Positions 1 to 8,307 of a stretch of 64,000 nucleotides of DNA are shown piece after piece. A program made the translations under genes and the position numbers. Position 1 is the stretch's first letter, and each line of letters begins with the position of its first letter. The stretch is from DATATB01 sp036268995 (GTDB taxonomy: Bacteria; Planctomycetota; Planctomycetia; Pirellulales; PNKZ01), in assembly GCA_036268995.1 (NCBI GenBank), contig DATATB010000054.1:26062-90061 (forward strand), written 5' to 3'. The notes below the pieces were generated by a model. That model saw only the letters and a program-made list of their open reading frames with translations. It was not told the DNA's origin and made no database searches.

Positions 1-17
1 TCGAGTAAAAGTGCCCT

Positions 18-1280
18 ATGCGAGTGCGCGCTGTTGAGCCGCGCGAAGCGTTTGGCTTTGCCGTCATGGGTCCGATCCTGGCGGAAATGGTCTGGAAACT
101 TTCCGTGTACTTACAGGCGTCGAAGCATGCCGACGACTCGGCGGTGTTATTCTGCGCTCGGGGCGGGCTTGTCCTGCGCCGGGCACTGCAACTGTTCGCA
201 AGCCGCGTCGGCCTGACACTTCGCCTCCGGCAGGCGGACTTAATGGTCTCTCGCCTGGCAGCCGCCCGCGCCGCGTTGCAGCGTGACCCTGCGGCCGTTG
301 CGCCTCTCCTCGAGGGCGAGTTCGCCGGACGAAGTTGTGCCGAAGCAGCTCGCGCGCTGACAGGTATATGCGTTGATTCTGAAGCAAGCTGGAACGTGCC
401 GTTCAACGTCGTTCGATTCACTGAGCTCATGGCGGCGACCGAATCCGGGCGGCGGATTCGGAAGGTGAACGATGAACAGGCTGAATTCCTGCGTGCCCAC
501 ATCGACAGCCTGCGCGGGGAAAGCACCCGCGTGATTCTCTGCGACACCGGAGTGTTTGGGTCGATCGGCCGGTATCTCCAGGTGGGCGTTCCAGATGTAG
601 ATTGGAATTCTGCGGTCTTGTTCCGTGCGAACTATAAGAACATCCCTGCTCCGCATTTCACGATGACGACAGGGGTGGTTTGTGAATCGGATACGTACGT
701 CCCTTGGCGACCCGTTACCTCGATCCTGCTCTATTGGCCGGTGATCGAGTCGATGCTCGAGCCGAAGATTCCCAGCGTCAGGTACTACCGGGCGGATGCC
801 GGCGGCGGCGTAGTCTCCGACCTCGAGGTTGCGAACTGGCAAGATCACCTCCAGCCTGCTGTCGGCTCGACGTTGGCCGGAGCATTGGATTACGTCGCAG
901 GCCTCTCTCCACGGTCGATCGGCTCGATTCACAAACGTGGGCGGCTTGCCTGGAATCGCCTGCGCACAATGATTGTATTCCCGACACTCACTGACGTGGC
1001 GCTGCTCGCAGTCGGGCGTCGAGGCTTGGATTTCGGCGTCGAGGATGCCGTCACGTTCACCGGCGAGCCGGATACGACGGCCAATTCTTTTCGTGAGAAG
1101 TTGTCCGCCGCGCGCCGCTCAATGTGGCCCGAGGGAGAATTTCGCAAGCAGTTTCCCAGAGCGGCTGGGGCATTCTTATTTACCTTGGAATTGGGACGTT
1201 TCCTCCGCGCAACGTCCCGAACGATGATTTCGGAGGCTGGCGTGTCAATCCGTCCCGAATTTGACAAATGGCTAGCCTGA
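18..1280 (+). CDS. COG5610-like protein of surface-polysaccharide loci (putative)
   Basis: This is a 420-aa soluble protein. The segment MGPILAEMVWKL (residues 17-28), followed by the hydrophobic strand and turn VLFCARGGLVLRR, resembles the 'GP...F..WL...lyFlaRdG' pattern of the C-terminal region of COG5610 (HAD-superfamily-associated) proteins. A later ILCDTGVFGSIGRYL resembles their 'D.G..Gsiq..L' motif. Such proteins occur in O-antigen or exopolysaccharide clusters, and the FkbM methyltransferase that follows 42 nt after the stop fits this. I see no classical HAD DxDxT motif, so this may be only the associated domain, or an N-terminal part may be encoded upstream of the window. An in-frame TAA at 6-8 forces the start to be at or after the ATG at 18, unless a frameshift lies just before. 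The family call is a motif resemblance only; the role is inferred. Confidence 0.45.
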   Translation: MRVRAVEPREAFGFAVMGPILAEMVWKLSVYLQASKHADDSAVLFCARGGLVLRRALQLFASRVGLTLRLRQADLMVSRLAAARAALQRDPAAVAPLLEGEFAGRSCAEAARALTGICVDSEASWNVPFNVVRFTELMAATESGRRIRKVNDEQAEFLRAHIDSLRGESTRVILCDTGVFGSIGRYLQVGVPDVDWNSAVLFRANYKNIPAPHFTMTTGVVCESDTYVPWRPVTSILLYWPVIESMLEPKIPSVRYYRADAGGGVVSDLEVANWQDHLQPAVGSTLAGALDYVAGLSPRSIGSIHKRGRLAWNRLRTMIVFPTLTDVALLAVGRRGLDFGVEDAVTFTGEPDTTANSFREKLSAARRSMWPEGEFRKQFPRAAGAFLFTLELGRFLRATSRTMISEAGVSIRPEFDKWLA

Positions 1281-1322
1281 TCTTGTGACGACTTGCGTGC
1301 CAATCGCAGAAGGACGATCGAC

Positions 1323-2111
1323 GTGATCTCGTACGCTCAAAATGGCGAAGACGTGGTGCTGATGCGCGCCTTCGCCGATGTCAAAGATGGATTCTATGTC
1401 GATGTCGGCGCGTGGGACCCTGTGATCTACAGTGTAACCAAATGCTTTTACGACGCGGGATGGAGGGGTCTGAATCTGGAACCGCAGCCGGATCTTTGTG
1501 CTCTGCTCAATGCCCAGCGGCCCAGGGATATTAACCTGCCCATCGCCGCGTCCGACGCGGACGGCCTGGCAACATTATGGGTGACGAAGCATTCTCCCCT
1601 TTCAACGATTAATCGATCGATCATCGACCCGAACATCGCGGACTACGCCATCGTCCAGCGCGTTGAGACTCGCACTGCGAAGCTTTCGCGAATTCTTGAC
1701 GACCACGCCGGCGAACGTGACATTCATTTCCTGAAAATTGACGTCGAGGGGCACGAAGCCGAGGTTCTCTGCGGAGTTGACTTCAATAGGCATCGGCCCA
1801 TCGTGCTCGTTATCGAAGCGACATGCCCGATTACCAATGCGCCTATTTGGCCAAAGTGGGAATCGATCGTCCTGGATGCCGGCTACCAATTCGCACTCTT
1901 CGACGGCCTGAACCGTTTCTACGTGTGCAAGGAGCGTACCGATCTTCTTCCCACGCTCAGTCACCCCGCCAACTGTCTGGACAGATATCTTACGCATCGC
2001 GAGTCGCAGCTGCAGGCGCGGCTCGAGGCGGTTGATGATGAATTGTGCCGCGTTCGAAGCGAGTTGGCAAAAGCCACTGGCCGAGTCTCATCACCAACGT
2101 CCACATCCTAA
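1323..2111 (+). CDS. FkbM family methyltransferase
   Basis: This is a 262-aa SAM-dependent methyltransferase of the FkbM family, which usually O-methylates sugars or lipids in surface glycan and secondary-metabolite pathways. The family signature is clear: ISYAQNGEDVVLMRAF at the N-terminus, FYVDVGAWDP (SAM-binding motif I), SVTKCFYDAGWRGLNLEP (motif II region), then FLKIDVEGHEAEVL, the family's conserved IDVEG motif. I chose the GTG at 1323 because AGAAGGA lies at 1308-1314 with good spacing and because the family normally begins at ISYAQ. A TTG at 1293 would add ten basic residues without family support. The last ~35 residues form a charged helix, probably a coiled coil, beyond the usual end of the domain. 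It follows the COG5610-like gene on the same strand, so the two are probably co-transcribed. Confidence 0.9.
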   Translation: MISYAQNGEDVVLMRAFADVKDGFYVDVGAWDPVIYSVTKCFYDAGWRGLNLEPQPDLCALLNAQRPRDINLPIAASDADGLATLWVTKHSPLSTINRSIIDPNIADYAIVQRVETRTAKLSRILDDHAGERDIHFLKIDVEGHEAEVLCGVDFNRHRPIVLVIEATCPITNAPIWPKWESIVLDAGYQFALFDGLNRFYVCKERTDLLPTLSHPANCLDRYLTHRESQLQARLEAVDDELCRVRSELAKATGRVSSPTSTS

Positions 2112-2127
2112 AGCGAGCCGGATTTTC

Positions 2128-2637
2128 TTACGAATCCGAAGCACCCGTTTTGCTGCTGCTGGTGGCAACCTTGACCTGCTGCTCCTGATGCAAATCCGCA
2201 GCCTCGAATGGCCGGGTCATGCAGCAAAATTCCACTTGGAGACCGTTTGGATCGCGGACAAATATCGACTGCGCATAACCGTGGTCGACGAACTCCGAGA
2301 CGGCGACCCCCCGCTGTTCAAGGTCACGTTTCTTTTTCTCCAACGCGTCGACGGACTTCGCCTTGAAAGCAAAGTGATATAGCCCCGACGGCACGCCCAA
2401 CGCGCCGTTGATTCCGGTATCAAAATCAACCGGAATTCCCTGCACGCCCTTGATTTCCATGAAAACCAGAAACTGCTCATCGCCACATTCAAAATAGACC
2501 ATTCGCACCACGCCGCCGCCGGTGACATGGTTTTGGATGTCTGCCACGCGCGGGAAACCCAGCATTCCTTCGTAAAATGCGATCGTGGCGGGCATGTCGT
2601 GCGTGGCGAGGCCGAGATGCGCAAACCCGTGGGACAT
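2128..2637 (-). CDS. VOC family (glyoxalase/dioxygenase fold) protein
   Basis: This is a 169-aa protein with one complete vicinal-oxygen-chelate unit pair. It begins with FAHLGLATHDMPATIAFYEGMLGF and ends with SIFVRDPNGLQVEF. Likely metal ligands by position are H7, H88 (GLYHFAF) and E136 (LQVEF), with E61 as a possible fourth, so it is probably an active metalloenzyme; the substrate cannot be told from sequence. About 30 residues after the domain form a low-complexity Gln/Ser tail. The ATG at 2637 has AGAAAGG upstream at suitable spacing. The gene starts 13 nt after the GMC oxidoreductase stops, so the two are almost certainly one operon. A joint role in oxidising a small metabolite is an inference. 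Confidence 0.85.
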   Translation of the reverse strand: MSHGFAHLGLATHDMPATIAFYEGMLGFPRVADIQNHVTGGGVVRMVYFECGDEQFLVFMEIKGVQGIPVDFDTGINGALGVPSGLYHFAFKAKSVDALEKKKRDLEQRGVAVSEFVDHGYAQSIFVRDPNGLQVEFCCMTRPFEAADLHQEQQVKVATSSSKTGASDS

Positions 2638-2650
2638 CGGTCATGCCTTT

Positions 2651-4186
2651 CTAAAACGACACTGGTATCGCCTGTGACTCTGTGCGCGCCGCACTTGTGC
2701 CGCTTGCTCGCGCATCTCGCTGCTGCCTCTGTAAGTTGCGTTCATTGCAGAGCATCGATCTTAAATAGTCGGCCAGGCGGTAGGTCATCGCAATCACCGT
2801 GAATGTGGGGTTTGCCCAACTCACGTTCGGAAAGACGTTGCCGCCGATAAGGTATAAATTCTCGACATCATGAACTCGGCAGTTCGCATTTACGACGCCC
2901 TCGTCGCAGCACTCCGACATTCGCGTTGTGCCAAGATGGTGGTTCGAGTGCAAAACCGCCACGCGTGAAACCGCGGCTGATTGCTTTCCGATACGGCATC
3001 CGGCTCGCATCTGTTCGAAAAACTCGATGAAGACCTCTTGAGTCTGACGATAAGTTGACCAGTCAAGTTCGCAAAGCTGCCAGTCCAAAATGAGCCTTCG
3101 CAGGCCAAGACAATCCCTCTGATCAGAGAGTGTAATCCGGCTCGCCGGATTCGGAGCTTGCTCCATGAACAGGCCGACTTTAGGCAACTCGTCGTAGCTC
3201 ATGGCTGGAGTTCGATAGATGTGGGCGCGCCCATTCAGCAACTGGGCGGCTTTCTGCACCTCCGGAGCCAGACCGAAGTTGATGACAAACTCCCGGCCCC
3301 CGCCATCGCATCTTCGCTCGGTCGTGCCCGGCAGCAGGTCGGGGCGTTGCAGCAGCAATGATTCGAACGTTAAGTGCGGGTGCTCCATAAAGAATCGTCC
3401 CAGCAGGCCGCTGGAGTTTCCCAAGCCCGCCGGCTTCTGCCTGTTTGCATTCAAAAGCAGACGTGCCGTTTCCAACCCACCGCACGCGAGCACGACGACA
3501 TCTGCCGACACTTTACCCTCGCGGCCCTCGAGGGTTCGGATGGCCACGTCCTTGATTTCGTCATGATTGTTTTGCAGCCGTAGATCGACCACGCTGGCAT
3601 GGGTCAGCACAGTCGGACCGCGCGACGATGTTAATCGGACTCGATCTGCTTCGCCAAATCGCCACGTCGGGCTGCCAAATCGCCAAACGCCAGGCGTGAC
3701 AACGCCGTCATCCAGCGGCAAGGGGATCTCGCACGCGCGGGCGAGCTCCCGCACGTCAAAACTCGGGTCGAGCAGGTTTAGGCGATGCGCCGATTTCGCA
3801 AAATACGGCTCCAGAGTTTCGCGACCAAATGGCCAGCCGCTATTTGGAACCCAGGCGCGCTGCTGAAAGTCGTGCGCATCGAACGGCGCAATCCATCCCG
3901 CCCACAACGCAAGCGATCCACCTAGACGCCGGGTTCTAGTCTCCTCCAGCGGATAGTTGGCCCCAATCGTCTCACCGGCGTTGATCGCGTCGATTTTTGG
4001 ATCTTGCTCAAGGCCGCCGCTTTCGATCAGCAGTACATCGACGATATCCGCCAGCTCCTCGGCCAGCGTCAGGCCCACCGGCCCGGCGCCGACGATCAGG
4101 ACCTGGGTCTCGCGAGTGAGCTCGACGGCTGGGTCGCGTGCATCGATCAGCATCGTCAGTCTCGCTGATACGTTGGCCAACAGCAT
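2651..4186 (-). CDS. GMC family FAD-dependent oxidoreductase
   Basis: This is a 511-aa flavoprotein of the glucose-methanol-choline family. The N-terminal dinucleotide-binding motif is VLIVGAGPVGLTLAEEL (residues ~29-45), with an acidic residue ending the second strand (LLIESGG). The C-terminal GMC_oxred_C domain is recognisable from HHLGTTRMS and from NLYLIGGNVFPNVSWANPT near the end, where the catalytic His and the Asn/Pro-rich FAD loop lie. No signal peptide is evident, so it is predicted cytoplasmic. The length is typical of the bacterial short GMC group that acts on sugars or cyclitols. The start could be the ATG at 4186 or the ATG at 4153 (residue 12); neither has a strong ribosome site, and the shorter form still keeps the FAD motif. 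It lies 154 nt downstream of the STAND ATPase gene and just upstream of the VOC gene. Confidence 0.9.
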   Translation of the reverse strand: MLLANVSARLTMLIDARDPAVELTRETQVLIVGAGPVGLTLAEELADIVDVLLIESGGLEQDPKIDAINAGETIGANYPLEETRTRRLGGSLALWAGWIAPFDAHDFQQRAWVPNSGWPFGRETLEPYFAKSAHRLNLLDPSFDVRELARACEIPLPLDDGVVTPGVWRFGSPTWRFGEADRVRLTSSRGPTVLTHASVVDLRLQNNHDEIKDVAIRTLEGREGKVSADVVVLACGGLETARLLLNANRQKPAGLGNSSGLLGRFFMEHPHLTFESLLLQRPDLLPGTTERRCDGGGREFVINFGLAPEVQKAAQLLNGRAHIYRTPAMSYDELPKVGLFMEQAPNPASRITLSDQRDCLGLRRLILDWQLCELDWSTYRQTQEVFIEFFEQMRAGCRIGKQSAAVSRVAVLHSNHHLGTTRMSECCDEGVVNANCRVHDVENLYLIGGNVFPNVSWANPTFTVIAMTYRLADYLRSMLCNERNLQRQQRDARASGTSAARTESQAIPVSF

Positions 4187-4340
4187 TTGCCCGATTCGGC
4201 GACCATTCTACGCAACCGACGCGCAGCATGACAAGCAGACACGGCGCGCAGAGCACACGACGATCTTTGGAGCACCACGACATCGCCGTGGTCTTGACCG
4301 ATATTCCACGGTCCCCGGTCATTGAAAGCCAAGGAGGACG

Positions 4341-6980
4341 TCAATCACCTTGCTTGAGATCGCCTGTCATTTTCATCAGAACCGAGAGACATTCGGCGCT
4401 TACCAGCGTGTCGGGATGCGATGGACCGAGGACGCGCTCGCGGCTCTCGTGGGCATTTCGGTAGATGCATGCCGCCTGTGTGAGATCGCCCTTGGCTTGG
4501 ATGACGAGGCCGAGGTTATTAAGACTTGTAAGCGTCTCGCGGTTGTCGCGACCGAGTATCCGCGCCCGGGCGTCGAGTGCGCGCTGGCATTCGGCCTCGG
4601 CGGTTGCCAGGTCACCCTTGTCGCGCATGATCATCGCGAGATCGTTCAGGCTTGTGAGCGTGTCTGGATGATCCGAACCCAATACCTTCGTGCGTTTCTC
4701 GAAAGCACTTCGGCAAAGCGATTCGGCTCGGATTAGATCGCCTTTCGCTTGATAGAATTGCGCCGCGTCCGCCTCGCATTGGAGCCTGTTTTCGTCTTCC
4801 GGATCAAAATGACGCTGGAACCCGTCCAGGGCCTGCTGAAAAAGCGGCTCGGCCGCGACGAGATCGCCTTGAACGGTTCTTAGATGCCCTAGCCGATTGA
4901 TACTCATCAACGTGTCGCGATGCGTGGGGCCGTTGATTCGCTGAAATCCTTCAAGTGCCCGTCGGCAATAGGCTTCGGCCGCTGGCAGGTCGCCGTTGCC
5001 TTCGAGAATCACCGAAAGGTTAAAAACGCTGGCGAGCGTATCCGAATGGTCGGGCGAAAGATGCCGCTCGCGGCCTTCGAGCGCTCGCCGCGCAATCGAT
5101 TCGGCAATTGGCAGTCCCAAGAGGAAAGCAACGAGGCTGCTAAAACTGTAAAGATACCCTTCGAACTGCCCATATTGATTGGCGAAGTCCGCCAAGGTGA
5201 TCGCATGTGGAAGAAGCTCGCGAAAGATGGCTCGGTTCTTGGCAACGCGTGGATCGCCTTTGAGTTTGTCAGCTTCTAAGACGTGCATGAGCCAGGCGAC
5301 GGCATCCGAGAGTGCGGCCGGCGCGATTCGACCATCCAGCCCGGCGAGCTGTTCTCGTCGCGTTGTGTCCTGAATCAAACGGTGGATCCAAAATGTCGGT
5401 GGATCAACGTCGTTCATCTCGGCAAGGGACAATGCGTCGAGACTCCGTAACGCCTCGAGCGGATCAGGAATTCGCCGGGACAAGGCTTCCGGAAAGTCGT
5501 CGAAGAGTGATTCCGGAATCGGCTCCGGCCCAAACCATGCGAGGATCTGCAGCAGCGCGCGCGCTTCGCTTGACAACTGATCGGTACTGGTCTTCCAGGC
5601 CACCGCAATTTCTCGCGGATAGAGGCACATCTTCGGATCAAACCAGTCGATGATCGACTGGTTATTGGATCGATAGCGTTGGAGATAGTCACGATAGGTT
5701 GTTCGTTTTACGCTCACATAGGACCTGGCTTGCGTCAGGCCCAGTGGCAAACGCCCCACGGTAATTGCAATGTCTCGCGCGGCCGCTTCATCATCGGCTG
5801 CATGCCGACGGCGGGAGCTGTTATTCTTGTCATCCAGAAGGAACTCGACGGCCTCGTCGATCGCCAGCAGGTCGATCGGCAGCGCCTCAACGTCGGTAGG
5901 CCAATCCTTCAATCGCGAGGTGATGAGCACGTTGCCTTGACTCAAAGCGGAGAGTCGCTGCTGAATCGCATCCCGAGTCGCCGCGTCGTCCACATTATCG
6001 ATAATAAGCAGCCAGCGACGATGCGACTGAAACCAACCCAGTACGCGGGTTACCTGGACTTCGTTTTTCGCGTCGGTTAGGCCGACATCCAAGACCCCCG
6101 CCAGACTGCGCAGTTGCGATTCAAAGCGCTCGGGATTCTCGGCGACCACGAAGAGCATGACGTCGTACAATTTCTGATGCTGCCAGGCATATTCGATGGC
6201 TGCGCGTGTTTTGCCGATGCCGCCGGCTCCGTGAAGCGCGACGACCGACGCCGTGGATCGCTGAAACGCGTCCGCGACCTGTTTGAACAACAAGCTTCTG
6301 CCCTTGAAGAGGTTGTCGAGAGATCGATAAGGGAGCTGGTGGATCGTCTGCGTCTGCGGCTTCTCGATGGCTGTCTTATTTAGTGCGAGGGCCAAATCGC
6401 AACACAATTGAAGGGTATCGTTGTAGGCGACCGGGAAGCCGTAAAATCCGGACTTTTCCAGGCGGGCACGGTGCCTGGCCTGGCGCTCGATTTGTTCGGG
6501 ATCGGGCGAGAAGTCAGGAGCGCGCGCCGCATGTTCGTCAAGCCGAAAGATGAACAGGTCGATCGCATAGTGGATCGCCAACAGGGCCTCCCATTGCGTG
6601 TACGAGAACGAGCCGAGTCCGGCCTCCTTCAGTAGAGTTAGCAGTTCGGATCGATTGGCAAGAAAGTCGGAATGCGACTTCATGAACGTTGTCAACTCGT
6701 CTTGCGATGGAGAGGTGCCCGTTGCCATACCGAGAAGATGGATGACAGCCTTGCATTCGCCGGCGATGTAGGCGTCCAGTTTTGAAAGCGTGTCCCCTCC
6801 TGTCTCCGTGAACCGTTCCTGAAAGACGGCGCGCAGCCCGTACTTATCGAGGAAGTTGGCAATAGCCGTCCGGTACGACCCTGGCCAGGTCGATGCGCCT
6901 GGCGTCGTGTCGCCGTGCAGTTCGCGTGAGACACAACTAACAAAGATCGCATCATGCGGCGCTCCAGATTCCATCGCCAT
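4341..6980 (-). CDS. NLR-like STAND ATPase: N-terminal effector-like domain, NB-ARC, TPR
   Basis: This is an 879-aa protein with the three-part architecture of NLR-like STAND proteins. Residues ~9-200 hold an unrecognised alpha/beta domain beginning AIFVSCVSREL, which weakly resembles DUF4062/TIR-like N-termini. Residues ~225-430 are an NB-ARC ATPase: P-loop GAGGIGKT (251-258), Walker B WLLIIDNVDD (323-332), sensor VLITSR (351-356) and a GLPL-like GRLPLGL (409-415). Residues ~650-870 contain about five TPR units of the kinesin-light-chain type, each with an H..TL..L.NL core. The ATG at 6980 has AGAAAGG seven bases upstream; the frame is open for 55 more codons, but these are Arg/Pro-rich and unsupported. 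Proteins of this shape sense ligands through the TPRs and switch by ATP; some are antiphage. That role is inferred here. No adjacent effector gene is seen. Confidence 0.85.
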   Translation of the reverse strand: MAMESGAPHDAIFVSCVSRELHGDTTPGASTWPGSYRTAIANFLDKYGLRAVFQERFTETGGDTLSKLDAYIAGECKAVIHLLGMATGTSPSQDELTTFMKSHSDFLANRSELLTLLKEAGLGSFSYTQWEALLAIHYAIDLFIFRLDEHAARAPDFSPDPEQIERQARHRARLEKSGFYGFPVAYNDTLQLCCDLALALNKTAIEKPQTQTIHQLPYRSLDNLFKGRSLLFKQVADAFQRSTASVVALHGAGGIGKTRAAIEYAWQHQKLYDVMLFVVAENPERFESQLRSLAGVLDVGLTDAKNEVQVTRVLGWFQSHRRWLLIIDNVDDAATRDAIQQRLSALSQGNVLITSRLKDWPTDVEALPIDLLAIDEAVEFLLDDKNNSSRRRHAADDEAAARDIAITVGRLPLGLTQARSYVSVKRTTYRDYLQRYRSNNQSIIDWFDPKMCLYPREIAVAWKTSTDQLSSEARALLQILAWFGPEPIPESLFDDFPEALSRRIPDPLEALRSLDALSLAEMNDVDPPTFWIHRLIQDTTRREQLAGLDGRIAPAALSDAVAWLMHVLEADKLKGDPRVAKNRAIFRELLPHAITLADFANQYGQFEGYLYSFSSLVAFLLGLPIAESIARRALEGRERHLSPDHSDTLASVFNLSVILEGNGDLPAAEAYCRRALEGFQRINGPTHRDTLMSINRLGHLRTVQGDLVAAEPLFQQALDGFQRHFDPEDENRLQCEADAAQFYQAKGDLIRAESLCRSAFEKRTKVLGSDHPDTLTSLNDLAMIMRDKGDLATAEAECQRALDARARILGRDNRETLTSLNNLGLVIQAKGDLTQAACIYRNAHESRERVLGPSHPDTLVSAECLSVLMKMTGDLKQGD

Positions 6981-7561
6981 CGGAGAACCTTTCTGCACCT
7001 GGCAGCTAGAGGCAGTTACCAATCTTGGTGCTGCTAAAGTTCGGCGATCGTTTTCGCCACGCGGACACCAGAAGCGTTTCCCTGGATCAATCGCCCATCC
7101 CGCGATCTTACCAGGGCCAGGAGGGCACGAACAACTTCGGCTCAAGTTAGCATGCCCCTCTCGCGGTCGTGACGGTATCTGCGATGCCGAATTCGGCCAG
7201 AATGCGAGTGCGCCGGCCTACCATTTGACGGGCGCCGGCGTGTCAGATCCTGCGTCGATCAAGGCTTTCACCAACCATTCCTTTTCCAGCGGCCAATGAA
7301 CACGTTAGTGAGGAAGGGTCCCGGCAAGTTCCGGCTGGTGCTGATATACTGGGCTGACGGTGCATCCGTGTCGTTCTGGCAATCGCTAGGCGGCGATTGG
7401 CCCCGGCAGGAATGAGAATATTGAGGGCCGAAGATCGGAATGCTTGAAAACCGCGTTCCGGCGTTTAATAATCGAATCGTTCACTTGGCCTTGCCCCAAG
7501 TGCGCTCGCTGTTCGTCAATCGCTCATCACGCAACCTCCTTGCATCCTCGGGGTGTGCATT
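6981..7561. other. Intergenic region between divergent genes
   Basis: This 581-nt stretch separates the minus-strand STAND gene from the plus-strand secreted-protein gene, so it should hold both promoters. I see no convincing gene, RNA or strong hairpin. On the minus strand a 26-codon open stretch ending at 7218 reads like protein (W.L.KEWLVKALIDAG) but has no start codon, and may be a gene remnant. Confidence 0.5.
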
Positions 7562-8233
7562 ATGAAACTTGCATTGCTGGTTTCCGCGTGCGCGTGCTTT
7601 CTTTCTGCGACCACCTGCTCGCTGATCGTTTGCGCTCAGCCGCCAGACGCTGCCAGCACCGGGCCAGGCTTCAGTACCCTGCCGGTCACACCCAGGCGGG
7701 CTCAGAAGCTGTATGCGGCGCCGATGATGAACACTCGGGTCGAGCTGGGAACATCCGATGCGCTGGCGCCCCCCAAGGCCCTGACCATGGCCGACGTGCA
7801 CGCGCTGCTGGCGAGCTTGAACCTCAACCCCACGAGCAACCCGGCCGGCGACGGCACCACGTACGACATCGTGCGCGAAGCACACGGCAATTGCACTTTC
7901 TCGTATAGCGTCTATCTGAGCACGAGTAAGAGCAACATTTGGATCAATTGCTGGCTCATGACGGTTAAGGACCCGGACAATACCAAGGCAGCCCACTGGT
8001 ACAAATTAATGGCCTCGCAAACGACGCTCTGGCCGGCTTATTTCACCTACGACGCGACAGACCAGGAGCTCATGGCGCACCAATGCTTGCCGAACTCCAA
8101 CGTGACGCAGGCCTCGCTGCGCACGACAATCGACGGCTTCCTCGATAAGCTCGTTGCGAGCTCGTCGCTCTGGGACACTTCACAATGGACCGACACCCCG
8201 GCACCCGCTGCGGCGCCTGCCGGATCTAAGTAA
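7562..8233 (+). CDS. Secreted protein of unknown function
   Basis: This is a 223-aa protein I do not recognise with confidence. It has a signal peptide (MKLALLVSACACFLSATTCSLIVCA, cleaved near residue 25) and a mature domain with an INCWLMTV strand, a WYKLMASQ helix, an AYFTYDATDQEL strand pair and a final TTIDGFLDKLVASSSLW helix. That order is reminiscent of the YbjN/CesT-like chaperone fold, but this is a weak impression. The C-terminus is Pro/Ala-rich. The ATG at 7562 has GGGG eight bases upstream; a GTG at 7553 is possible. The subtilisin gene begins 74 nt downstream on the same strand. One idea is an inhibitor or chaperone of that protease, which is inference from position only. Confidence 0.7.
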   Translation: MKLALLVSACACFLSATTCSLIVCAQPPDAASTGPGFSTLPVTPRRAQKLYAAPMMNTRVELGTSDALAPPKALTMADVHALLASLNLNPTSNPAGDGTTYDIVREAHGNCTFSYSVYLSTSKSNIWINCWLMTVKDPDNTKAAHWYKLMASQTTLWPAYFTYDATDQELMAHQCLPNSNVTQASLRTTIDGFLDKLVASSSLWDTSQWTDTPAPAAAPAGSK

Positions 8234-8307
8234 TTCCATTGCCATGATCATTCTTGCTACTGGGCGAAAATAAGACGCAATCGGGCCGATTCAAGAGGAG
8301 CACGACG

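Noticed and set aside
7218..7300. Short protein-like open stretch on the minus strand (KEWLVKALIDAG)
   Set aside because: It has no start codon, is only about 26 codons long, and a stop lies just upstream. It may be a relic, but there is not enough to call a gene.
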